Origin: an uncultured Lewinella sp.
Lineage (GTDB): Bacteria; Bacteroidota; Bacteroidia; Chitinophagales; Saprospiraceae
Direction of reading: 5' to 3'
Assembly (NCBI GenBank): GCA_937873655.1
Contig: CALMYQ010000225.1
Location: 23,258 to 87,257 of the forward strand
Length of the DNA stretch: 64,000 nt
Shown here: positions 1 to 7,517 of the stretch, piece by piece
Layout: each line of letters starts with the position of its first letter
Position numbering within the stretch: the first letter of the stretch is position 1
Notes under the pieces: model-generated
The model's input: the letters and a program-made list of their open reading frames with translations, nothing else
What the model was told of the DNA's origin: nothing
The model's database searches: none
Program-made: the position numbers and the translations under genes

Positions 1-209
1 TTGGCTCGATTGATCCGAATTTGGGCATCCGTTGGTTGGTCAGCTTAATCGGAACATTTGAAACATTCCAACAATCGTTTCAATTTTTCAATTTTTCGAT
101 TGATCGATTGGCTCGATTGATCCGAATTTGGGCATCCGTTGGTTGGTCAGCCTAATCGGAACATTTGAAACATTCCAACAATCGTTTCAATTTTTTGATT
201 TTTCGATTA
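1..209. repeat. 107-bp tandem duplication in an ATCGATTG-rich gap
   Basis: Positions 1-107 and 108 to about 209 are nearly identical (one visible difference, cagctt versus cagcct, before the 3' end drifts). Each unit is itself built from short CGATTGAT/CAATTTTTC words. The same vocabulary recurs, partly inverted, at 15965-16206, so this belongs to a dispersed intergenic repeat family. The array continues in looser form to about 290. I see no gene between 1 and 305. Confidence 0.85.
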
Positions 210-305
210 ATCCGAATATTTGGATTATGGTGACCGAACAACGAATGCCAGGAATCGAATCAATCGGATCAATCGAACAATCGATTTAATTTTACCGTCC
301 GTGGT

Positions 306-1817
306 TCAAGGCATCACCCGCGCCATCCGATAGCTCACAAAGGCTATTTTCTGACTGTCCGGCGACCAGGACGGGACGTTGATCGTACCCTGTCCGCCGA
401 AGAGCTTGGCCAGTACCCGGATTTCGCCGCCGTCCGTGGGCATAATCCGGAGCATTACGTCCTTGTTGGCGGGATGGCCTTCCACTTCCTTTTCGTAGGA
501 AAGGAAAACGATCCACTGCCCGTCGGGGGAAGGGTGGGGGAACCAGTTGTTGTACTGATCCTTTGTCACCTGTTCCTCCCGGCTGCCGTCGGCTCGCATG
601 CGCCAGATCTGCATCAGGCCCGACCGGACGGAATTGAAATAGATATAGCGGCCGTCCGGCGAATAATCGGGGCCGTCGTCCAGGCCTTTGGCCGTGGTCA
701 GCCTGCGTTCTTCTCCGCCGTCAACCGGAATAGTGAAAATATCGAATTCGCCGTTTCGTTCGCCGCAATAGGCCAGGGTCTTTCCGTCGGGCGACCAACC
801 GTGCCAATAGGACGGCCCCCGCTCGGTGATCCGCCTGGGGATGCCGCCGCCTGAAGGTACGGTATAAATGTAGGATTTCCCATCCGCAGACTGATCGCTG
901 ATGGCCAGCAATTTCCCGTCGGGGGAAAGGCCGTGGTCGTTATTGAGCTGATTGGCCGTACCCGTCGGGATCAGGGTGGGATTACCTCCATCGACAGGAA
1001 TGGAATAAATATGGCCTTGCTGGTTGAAGTATAAGGTTCCGCCGTCTCTCGACCAGTTGGGCGCCTCGATATGATCGCGGGTGTGATACACCACCCGGCG
1101 GTCGCCCGAAGCGATGGGCACGGTCTCCAGCGTGCTTTCCAGCACCCGGTTGGCGCCGTCATCGGGCCGGAGTTCCTGGATCTCGACGTTGGAAAATACG
1201 GCTTTCTCGACTGCATCGGGGTCGTGCGCGCAGACGCCCAATCCGATATAGAACGGATCCCTGATCCTGATCTTGAAGGTGCCGCCGGCTGCATGCAGGG
1301 GCTCGCCTTCCTGCGCCAGGTACATGGATACGTAATCGCCTTCTTTCTCGATCCTGATCCGGGATGGCGCCGACACCCCCGACTGGATCTCGCGGGTAAT
1401 CCCGCCTTTGGTTTCGCGGTACTGGATGGAGTTCAGCCCGTCGCCGTGGACAACCGCATCGGCGTAGGCGCCGTCGGGGCTGAGGTCCTGCCGGATGATC
1501 AGACAGGCTTTGCGGTGGGCGTTTCCGCCCGTTCCGATGAAGTCAATGTCCGCCGCCAGGGAAATATCCCCGGAGGCCTTTTTCCATACGTAATGGAGCT
1601 CATCCTTGTCAAACCACATATTCTCGCCGCTGCCGGCGATGAGGTACGTGCCGGTTTTGGGATTGTAATCCACCGAGCCGGAATGGCGTACCTTGCCGAT
1701 ATCGCCGTGGCCCTCAAAGATGCCGAGCCGCGATTTTCCGCCGGCATGGCAACCGGAAACGAATAATTGGATGCTGGTCAGCGTCAGAATGGAAAGAATG
1801 CCTGCAAATAATTTCAT
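306..1817 (-). CDS. PD40/TolB-type beta-propeller lipoprotein with N-terminal DUF1349-like domain
   Basis: The product is 503 aa. I start it at the ATG at 1817 because it opens a lipoprotein signal peptide (MKLFAGIL, lipobox-like FVSGC); the longer frame to 2105 would overlap the neighbouring plus-strand gene. Residues about 45-215 look like a concanavalin-type DUF1349 domain (WFDKDELHYVW, HRKACLIIRQD). From about 240 to the end there are five or six WSPDGxxIxF blades typical of PD40/TolB propellers (HGLSPDGKLLAI, HGWSPDGKTLAY, DYSPDGRYIYF, PHPSPDGQWIVF, SWSPDSQKIAF). Such proteins sit in the periplasm or on the outer membrane and bind proteins or glycans; the ligand cannot be told from sequence. 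It is divergent from the FAH-fold gene, about 95 bp away. Confidence 0.85.
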   Translation of the reverse strand: MKLFAGILSILTLTSIQLFVSGCHAGGKSRLGIFEGHGDIGKVRHSGSVDYNPKTGTYLIAGSGENMWFDKDELHYVWKKASGDISLAADIDFIGTGGNAHRKACLIIRQDLSPDGAYADAVVHGDGLNSIQYRETKGGITREIQSGVSAPSRIRIEKEGDYVSMYLAQEGEPLHAAGGTFKIRIRDPFYIGLGVCAHDPDAVEKAVFSNVEIQELRPDDGANRVLESTLETVPIASGDRRVVYHTRDHIEAPNWSRDGGTLYFNQQGHIYSIPVDGGNPTLIPTGTANQLNNDHGLSPDGKLLAISDQSADGKSYIYTVPSGGGIPRRITERGPSYWHGWSPDGKTLAYCGERNGEFDIFTIPVDGGEERRLTTAKGLDDGPDYSPDGRYIYFNSVRSGLMQIWRMRADGSREEQVTKDQYNNWFPHPSPDGQWIVFLSYEKEVEGHPANKDVMLRIMPTDGGEIRVLAKLFGGQGTINVPSWSPDSQKIAFVSYRMARVMP

Positions 1818-1910
1818 AACAATTGAAATTAATGGATAAATTGGGCGGTTACAGGCACAGGAGTGCTGCAAGATACCTAAAATCGACCATTTCAAAAAAA
1901 AAATCTGAAA

Positions 1911-2747
1911 ATGAAAGTCTACAGGTTCCAGCGGGGAATCGCCGTCGAGAAAGGGCGCCGTTTTTACTTGTTCAACAACCGCAACTGGGATGAATTCGTC
2001 AACCGGGATGACCTTTATGCATTCCTGGAAAGGGAAACTGAGGGCGCAGAACCCATCCCGGATGCCGTCGAACTGTTGGATAAGGAATTGCTTGCTCCGG
2101 CTCAAAGCCAGGAGATCTGGGCATCGGGCGTAACCTATTACCGGAGCCGCGAAGCCAGGATGGAGGAAGCCAAAGATGCCGGCGGCGGCGATTTCTACGA
2201 CCGCGTTTATGCCGCCGAAAGACCGGAATTGTTCTTCAAATCACCGGCTTATCGCGCAGTGCCTTCCGGCGGCAAGGTGCGCATCCGAAAGGATTCAACC
2301 TGGAATGTGCCTGAACCTGAACTGACCCTGTTCATGACCTCCGGCGGCAAAATCGTCGGGTACACCATCGGCAACGACATGAGCTCCCGGAGCATCGAAG
2401 GCGAAAATCCGCTGTACCTGCCGCAGGCCAAGACCTACGACGGATCGGCGGCGCTCGGCCCCTGCCTGTACGTACCCGGCAAACCGCTGCCGCCCGAAAC
2501 GCTGATCACCCTGGAGATCACCCGGAAGGGGCAATCCGTTTTCTCGGATTCCATCCCCATCAGCCAGATGAAACGGGGCCATGAAGAACTGGCCGGCTTC
2601 CTGTTCCGCGAGCTGTCCTTCCCCCACGGCTGCTACCTGATGACCGGCACCGGCATCATCCCGCCCAACGACTTTACCCTCCTAAGCGGGGATACGGTCA
2701 GGATCGGGATCGAGGGGATCGGCTGGTTGGTGAATGTTGTGGAATGA
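1911..2747 (+). CDS. Fumarylacetoacetate hydrolase-fold enzyme, 2-keto-3-deoxy-sugar-acid dehydratase type
   Basis: A 278-aa soluble protein with the FAH fold in its C-terminal two thirds. The metal site is visible as VPEPELTLF (two Glu) followed by NDMSSRSI, then the QAKTYDG and ALGPCL segments that line the active site. The family splits or dehydrates 2-keto acids with Mg2+. Length and the N-terminal ASGVTYYRSREARM segment look most like 2-dehydro-3-deoxy-D-arabinonate dehydratases of sugar-acid breakdown, but that is family resemblance and not proof of substrate. ATG at 1911. A GAGGAATC hairpin follows the stop and separates it from the convergent DUF1080 genes. Another, shorter FAH protein lies at 24583. 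Confidence 0.85.
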   Translation: MKVYRFQRGIAVEKGRRFYLFNNRNWDEFVNRDDLYAFLERETEGAEPIPDAVELLDKELLAPAQSQEIWASGVTYYRSREARMEEAKDAGGGDFYDRVYAAERPELFFKSPAYRAVPSGGKVRIRKDSTWNVPEPELTLFMTSGGKIVGYTIGNDMSSRSIEGENPLYLPQAKTYDGSAALGPCLYVPGKPLPPETLITLEITRKGQSVFSDSIPISQMKRGHEELAGFLFRELSFPHGCYLMTGTGIIPPNDFTLLSGDTVRIGIEGIGWLVNVVE

Positions 2748-2754
2748 AGAATCG

Positions 2755-2818
2755 AGGAACTGAGGAACCGAGGAATCGAGGAATCGAATACTCAGTTCCT
2801 CGATTCCTCGGTTCCTCC
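2755..2818. repeat. GAGGAATC-type repeat forming a long hairpin between convergent genes
   Basis: Four 8-bp units of gaggaaYY run forward, then a short spacer, then the same words as their reverse complement (ctcgattcctcggttcctc). The stem is about 20 bp, enough to stop RNA polymerase from either side, although no T-run follows. Related units lie at about 5972-6012 and 16122-16155. Confidence 0.7.
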
Positions 2819-2822
2819 AAAA

Positions 2823-3437
2823 TCAGAGTTTTTTAATAAACAAATTCCGCCACCGCACCTTGATGCCGCCGCCGTCGTGGATCTGGAGGGCGATCTGGCC
2901 GGTCGCCGCGCCGATCTTGGCATCCTTGAGCGTGATCTTCTGTACCCCGTTGAGCCAGGTGGTCACTTCATCGCCGACTGCCCGGACGCGCAGGGTATTC
3001 CATTCGCCCATTTTCAGGTTCTCGTCCTTCGGGTCGGGTTGAATGAGCCAGCCGCGGCCGTAGGATTCGTAGATGCCGCCGGTGAATTTGCCGGGAGGGG
3101 CCACTTCGGCCTGCCAGCCGGTGATCTTGGTGCCCTCGACGGAGCAGCGGAAGAATACCCCGCTGTTGCCTTCGGCTTCCTGCCTGAAATCCACCGTCAG
3201 GTCGAAATCCTTGAATTGTTCGGTAGTGCCGAGGTAGCCGTACTGGGCGTCGGGGCCGCTTTCGCAGACCAGCTCACCTTTGTCGACGTACCATTTTTCG
3301 GTGCCGTAGACGACCCATCCGGTCAGGTCCTTGCCGTTGAACAGGGACGTACCTTTTTTGCCGCCCATGGCGCCGGGCGTTTTGCAAGCCTGCAGGGCCA
3401 GTCCGGCCAGCAACAGGCATATGGTCAGCTTTCGCAT
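2823..3437 (-). CDS. DUF1080 (3-keto-disaccharide hydrolase-like) lipoprotein
   Basis: A 204-aa protein with a lipoprotein signal (MRKLTICLLLAGLALQAC) and a single jelly-roll DUF1080 domain filling the rest. Hallmarks seen are LFNGKDLTGWVVY near residue 35, GNSGVFFR near 95, and WNTLRVRAVGDEVTTWLNG near 150. DUF1080 proteins of Bacteroidota cleave or eliminate 3-keto-glycosides in the periplasm or bind glycans. It follows the upstream paralogue at 3439 with a single base between them, so the two are surely cotranscribed. Confidence 0.9.
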   Translation of the reverse strand: MRKLTICLLLAGLALQACKTPGAMGGKKGTSLFNGKDLTGWVVYGTEKWYVDKGELVCESGPDAQYGYLGTTEQFKDFDLTVDFRQEAEGNSGVFFRCSVEGTKITGWQAEVAPPGKFTGGIYESYGRGWLIQPDPKDENLKMGEWNTLRVRAVGDEVTTWLNGVQKITLKDAKIGAATGQIALQIHDGGGIKVRWRNLFIKKL

Positions 3438-3438
3438 A

Positions 3439-4188
3439 TCAGAGTCGCTTGATTTTGATGTTACGGAACCAGATCTTGTTACCGTGATCCTGCAGGCCGA
3501 TCGGGCCCATTTTAGCTTTGCCGTAATCGGGAAAATCCTTCCATTTTCCGCTTTGGGTCAGGGCGGTCCATTCCGGCGTCCAGAGGTCGTAGGAGACGAT
3601 CAGCTCGCCGTTGAGGTAGTGCTCCACGTGCCCTTTATTGACCACGATCCGGGTGAGATTGAACTCGCCGACAGGCTTGGCGGCGCTTTTGGCCGGCGGG
3701 TGCATGGCGTAATTGGCCGCGCTGTGCTGCCAGGGCTCCAGTTTTTCCGGAAAGCCGACGTCGTCGATCAGCTGGTATTCCGGCGCGGTTTCATAGATCG
3801 CACCGTACTTGGGATCTTCTACCACGTTGAAGAAAACGCCGCTGTTGCCGGCCGGGGAGACCTTCCATTCCAGCGACAGGTCGAAGTTCTCAAATTTTTC
3901 GTTGGAGACGATGTCGGCGCCGTGTCCGTTCAGGCCACCTGTGCCCAGGGCGATCATTTCCCCGTTTTCTACCGCCCACCCTTCCATGGTGTCCCGGTTG
4001 TAGACATGCCATCCGTTGGTGGTCTGGCCGTCAAAGAGCAATTCCCAGCCGTCTTTTTTTTCGGCATCGGTAAGGGTATTCAAGGCGGGCGCCTGTTCGG
4101 CTTCGGCCTCGGCATTGTCCTGAGGCGTGCTGGGCTTGCACCCGAAGAGAAGGCTTGCCGCGACAAGCCATAGCAATCGTTGGTTCAT
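3439..4188 (-). CDS. DUF1080 (3-keto-disaccharide hydrolase-like) lipoprotein, second copy
   Basis: A 249-aa paralogue of the next gene downstream. I start it at the ATG at 4188, which gives a lipoprotein signal peptide (MNQRLLWLVAASLLFGC); an upstream ATG at 4224 only adds 12 residues before the signal. A short acidic linker (EAEAEQAP) leads into the DUF1080 domain: LLFDGQTTNGWHVYN, GNSGVFFNVVEDP, and C-terminal IWFRNIKIKRL. It is longer than its partner by an insertion around IYETAPEYQLIDDVG, which is characteristic of one DUF1080 subgroup. Tandem DUF1080 pairs suggest heterodimers or two related substrates (inference). Confidence 0.9.
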   Translation of the reverse strand: MNQRLLWLVAASLLFGCKPSTPQDNAEAEAEQAPALNTLTDAEKKDGWELLFDGQTTNGWHVYNRDTMEGWAVENGEMIALGTGGLNGHGADIVSNEKFENFDLSLEWKVSPAGNSGVFFNVVEDPKYGAIYETAPEYQLIDDVGFPEKLEPWQHSAANYAMHPPAKSAAKPVGEFNLTRIVVNKGHVEHYLNGELIVSYDLWTPEWTALTQSGKWKDFPDYGKAKMGPIGLQDHGNKIWFRNIKIKRL

Positions 4189-4360
4189 ATCGTTTTGATG
4201 GTTTTGAATCCCAAGTTTAGGCAATTTTTTGCTTTTGGACGCTTCTTTTCGGGTGCAGTTTTCGGGATGGGCGCTGAGAAAGCCTGTTTTCCGGTCTGAT
4301 AATTTGCCCGGCCGTTGATCTCCCCTTTTTCAGGGAGGCAAAAAACCACGTTTCAGGCGA

Positions 4361-4392
4361 TTGATTTCCAGGTGATTATCCTGGTAACTTTG
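4361..4392 (+). promoter_or_regulatory. Bacteroidota-type promoter for the SnoaL-like gene
   Basis: TTG at 4361-4363 and TAACTTTG at 4385-4392 with 21 bp between match the Bacteroidota sigma-A pattern (TTG, 17-23 bp, TAnnTTTG). The start codon lies 50 bp downstream. Confidence 0.55.
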
Positions 4393-4442
4393 TAGCGCTC
4401 AAAAAGGGCAATCCTTCCATTTTTCACCAGATAACTAAAATC

Positions 4443-4871
4443 ATGAGCCAAAATCTCATCACCGTACAAGCCATTTACGAAGCCTTCGGCAAAGGCGACA
4501 TACCGACCATTCTCAGCCATCTTGCGGATGACGTCAATTGGGAATCCTGGACCGATAATTCCGCACAAAAAGCCGGCGTGCCCTGGTTGCAATCCATGAA
4601 AGGTAAGGACGGCGTCCTGGCGTTCTTTCAGCTGATCGGCAATCCGGAGGTATTTCAAATAAAAGAATTCCAAGTCCTTTCAATAATGGACGGCGGCCGC
4701 CAGATCGCGGCTGAATTTGTCATCGAAGCAGATATCCTGTCCACCGGTGGCCATTTCCGCGACGAGGAAGTGCACCTCTGGACCTTCAACGATCAGGGTA
4801 AGGTCGTTCGCCTTCGCCACTATACCGATACGCACAAACATATGGTCGCAGCGGGATTTCCTGCAAAATAA
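4443..4871 (+). CDS. SnoaL-like/NTF2-fold protein (nuclear transport factor 2 superfamily)
   Basis: A 142-aa cytoplasmic protein with the cone-shaped NTF2 fold: N-terminal helices (ITVQAIYEAFGKGDIPTIL), then strands with DVNWESW, GKDGVLAFF and the C-terminal WTFNDQGKVVRLRHYTDT. The SnoaL/ketosteroid-isomerase-like group includes small isomerases, hydrolases and many proteins of unknown role; no catalytic pair can be assigned here. It stands alone, with its own promoter-like boxes, and is convergent with the LytTR gene (2 bp between stops). Confidence 0.85.
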   Translation: MSQNLITVQAIYEAFGKGDIPTILSHLADDVNWESWTDNSAQKAGVPWLQSMKGKDGVLAFFQLIGNPEVFQIKEFQVLSIMDGGRQIAAEFVIEADILSTGGHFRDEEVHLWTFNDQGKVVRLRHYTDTHKHMVAAGFPAK

Positions 4872-4873
4872 AG

Positions 4874-5944
4874 CTATTCCCCGTCCAGCCATTTTTTAAA
4901 ACTACCCGCATTGCGCTGACTGACGTAAAGGACCTTCGGAAAATCCACCTCCATGGACAATGCCAGTTGCGATCCCTCGGGACGAACCTCCTGGACGGAC
5001 CCGATATGAACGATGCATTGCCGGTTAATTCGGAAGAAATACAGCGGCGGAAGCCTGGATTCCAGCTCTTCCAATGATCCGTCCACAGGGAATTTCTTGC
5101 CGTTCCGGGCAATGAGGAGCACGATCTCGTCCTTGTAGAAACCGGCGATCTGGTCCAGGAGGATGATAACAAATTTGGGTCCGGATCGCACCAGAAACCG
5201 CGTTTTATACCGGTTCTCCCCATTATAGACCTGTGGGGATGGTGTTGCGGAGTACCCCAAGGGGGCTTCTTCTCCCAGCGCGGCCTGAACGCCTTCCAGT
5301 TGTCCGCCCAGCCGGCGCAGGTTTTGATCAATCGTCTCGGAGATCCTTTGCAGGTACAAAGCGGCCTGATCCGGCGTTTGGGTGAGGATGTCCTCCCATT
5401 CGGCCAGATCACCGGCAAATGATCCTGATTCGATCTGCCGGCGGATTTCCTCCAGGCTGCTGACGGCTTTTTCTTTCCGCAGTTGTTCGGTCTCGACGCG
5501 GGCTTGCTGCCAGTTTCCGAGCAATTGGATGCCGATCTGGATGCTGGCAGATATCTGCACAATAATGAACGCTTCGGCAGAGGCTACCAGGATATGCATC
5601 AGCGCCAGCGGGTTGTTTTTGTGCAGTACGGCGTTCTCGTACCAGTTGAGCAGGATGAAAGTCCCGTCAAAAATGAACAACCCGCCCAGGTTCAGGACCG
5701 CCAGTTGGATCATCAGCCGCCTGAAAGTTCCTTTGCTCCACGGGGACTCCCGGTCCAGTTGCCGGCTGATCCGCCAGCCGAATTCCCAGATGGCGTAGAT
5801 GGTCAGGGCGAACCAGGCGAAGCCGTACCAGGCAAACCCCGGCGGTTCCCTGAATTGCGCCATCAACCAGATCAGACTGCCCAGAAACAAGGCAAGGAAC
5901 AACGGCAGCAGATACCGGATCCAGATATTCAGTTTTGTTTCCAT
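4874..5944 (-). CDS. Membrane-anchored LytTR-family transcriptional regulator
   Basis: A 356-aa protein with about four hydrophobic helices in residues 8-145 (for example YLLPLFLALFLGSLIWLM and LVASAEAFIIVQ), a probable coiled coil at about 145-215 rich in Glu, Arg and Gln, and a LytTR DNA-binding domain from about 245 (FLVRSGPKFVIILLDQI, FFRINRQCIVHIGSV, LYVSQRNAGSFKKWL). There is no receiver domain, so sensing and DNA binding appear to be in one membrane protein instead of a LytS/LytR pair. No partner kinase is adjacent. The target genes are unknown. Confidence 0.85.
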   Translation of the reverse strand: METKLNIWIRYLLPLFLALFLGSLIWLMAQFREPPGFAWYGFAWFALTIYAIWEFGWRISRQLDRESPWSKGTFRRLMIQLAVLNLGGLFIFDGTFILLNWYENAVLHKNNPLALMHILVASAEAFIIVQISASIQIGIQLLGNWQQARVETEQLRKEKAVSSLEEIRRQIESGSFAGDLAEWEDILTQTPDQAALYLQRISETIDQNLRRLGGQLEGVQAALGEEAPLGYSATPSPQVYNGENRYKTRFLVRSGPKFVIILLDQIAGFYKDEIVLLIARNGKKFPVDGSLEELESRLPPLYFFRINRQCIVHIGSVQEVRPEGSQLALSMEVDFPKVLYVSQRNAGSFKKWLDGE

Positions 5945-5971
5945 GACCCGAAGTTAGGCTGAAATGCCCAA

Positions 5972-6012
5972 GAGTGGTTGAGGAAGCGAGTAACCGAGGA
6001 ATTGAGGAACTG
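5972..6012. repeat. Short GAGGAATC-type repeat
   Basis: Four degenerate 8-bp units (gaggaagc, gagtaacc, gaggaatt, gaggaact) upstream of the LytTR gene. Same family as 2755-2818 and 16122-16155, here in one orientation only. Confidence 0.65.
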
Positions 6013-6116
6013 AAAACAGATTCAGCGGATTCATGACTTCATGGTTGAATGCCATCCTTGCCAGCTGTTGCAAAATCCTGTTTTTTTTACGCTAAACCAC
6101 GGTATAGACTGCCGTC

Positions 6117-7373
6117 TCAGTCCAAAAAGAACCTGGAGGCATGCACTTGCGGGAAAACAAGTATGGCATCGTAGCTGTAAATGATCCGCTCCAACCCCGG
6201 GTCGACATTTTTGATCGTTTTGTTGAAAAGGGCTTTTCTGAGCGGACGAAGGTCGATGACCGACCATGCTGTTTCCGGCGTTGCTTTCAAAACGGTAGAA
6301 AAATCCACTTTGTCGAGGTATTGCCCGGCATCATACGGCTGATGCTTGTCGTCATCGCTCCGGCTGAAGGGTGTAAAACCGTTTTGGGTCCCCTTGCGAC
6401 CAAGTGTATACAGGTGGAAGGAGGTTTGTCCTGACTGAGCGGCCAGTTCCGAGATAAAATTGCCTATATCGGGCACGTTCAGCGCGTTCAAACCCCGGTA
6501 TACGTGGTTGGCGCCGAGTTTGAACATCACGCGCGGATCTTCACCTTTCTCTTTTGCCGCCGAATAATAGGCCGTAAAATGCCGCTTCATCATTTCGGCC
6601 CGCTGCCGGTTAGAGGCGTAGCCTTCACTGCGGTACCAAAGCTGGTAGATCTGGACGGATTCATCCAGTTCGCGGATAAGATCCAGTGCTGCCTGGCGCC
6701 CTTCGAAAGTTTTTCGCAAGCGATCAAAATCATCCGGTTTGACAATGGCCAGAAAGGATTTCGACGGGTCGCGGGCGCCGAAGGATTCCGCGTAGGCTTT
6801 TTCCGCCAACCGGTAGTATTCGCCGGCTACCGCTTTGGATTCCGGTGTGGCAGCCTCCGTTTCCAGCTTTTTAAAGAACATGCGAAAGGAGGCCGCAAAT
6901 TCCTGGTCGAGCCCCCACAACAAAGCCCGGCTTCCGTCAGCCCCTTCCAGTACCGCCCTGGGAATTTCGCATTCTTCCTGCCAGTTGTAAAAAGGAATGC
7001 TCCACGGATATTGCCTGAAATGGGCTTCAAACCGGGCTTTCCAATCCGGGCTACCGGCCATTTTCTGTACCATCTCAGCCGTATAGGGGCCGGTTTCCGT
7101 AGCAAAATACCGGTATCCGATTGTTTTGAAATGCCGGAACAAAGCGGCCGTGAACTGCGGGTTTTCCGCCATCCCGTGGTCTTCGCCGATCAGGAAAAAA
7201 CGGGCTTTTTGCCCTTCAGCCAGGAAAAAATCGAGCCCGTCACCGGCCAAGCCTTCAGTTGTCAGCTTGAATGTGCGTGCGTTTTTTTGCATGGCTTCCA
7301 CCAGTAAACTGTCCTGCGCAACGACGATCCAGGGCAACGCGGCCAGCAAAGCCAATACGGTTATCTTCTCCAT
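6117..7373 (-). CDS. Secreted erythromycin esterase-like (EreA/ChaN-type) protein
   Basis: A 418-aa protein with a cleavable signal peptide (MEKITVLALLAALPWIVVAQ). Near residue 60 it has FFLIGEDHGMAENPQF, which matches the GExHG-type motif of the EreA/TIKI-like superfamily, followed by a second segment with YRYFATETGPY where these proteins place an active-site acid. It ends with a conserved-looking VDFSTVLKATPETAW region. Family members hydrolyse esters or peptides or have unknown roles; macrolide resistance cannot be inferred from this similarity. It is a single gene, with 144 bp to the beta-helix gene upstream. Confidence 0.65.
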   Translation of the reverse strand: MEKITVLALLAALPWIVVAQDSLLVEAMQKNARTFKLTTEGLAGDGLDFFLAEGQKARFFLIGEDHGMAENPQFTAALFRHFKTIGYRYFATETGPYTAEMVQKMAGSPDWKARFEAHFRQYPWSIPFYNWQEECEIPRAVLEGADGSRALLWGLDQEFAASFRMFFKKLETEAATPESKAVAGEYYRLAEKAYAESFGARDPSKSFLAIVKPDDFDRLRKTFEGRQAALDLIRELDESVQIYQLWYRSEGYASNRQRAEMMKRHFTAYYSAAKEKGEDPRVMFKLGANHVYRGLNALNVPDIGNFISELAAQSGQTSFHLYTLGRKGTQNGFTPFSRSDDDKHQPYDAGQYLDKVDFSTVLKATPETAWSVIDLRPLRKALFNKTIKNVDPGLERIIYSYDAILVFPQVHASRFFLD

Positions 7374-7517
7374 CCTTTCATGTTTTGATCAGGTAAAAAG
7401 GCAAAAGAAAGGGTTTTGAAGTCCCGAAAACAAGCAAAAAGGTCCGAACGAAAGCAATTTAGGGTTGAACGAAGGGATATTGGAACGGAGTGAACGGACC
7501 ATCCCTCCGACTATCCG

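Noticed and set aside
1818..2105. N-terminal extension of the PD40 lipoprotein to 2105
   Set aside because: It would overlap the FAH gene on the other strand and place about 96 residues ahead of a clear lipoprotein signal peptide.
6117..7373. Calling the EreA-like protein an erythromycin resistance gene
   Set aside because: Similarity is at superfamily level only and it has a signal peptide, which differs from resistance enzymes.
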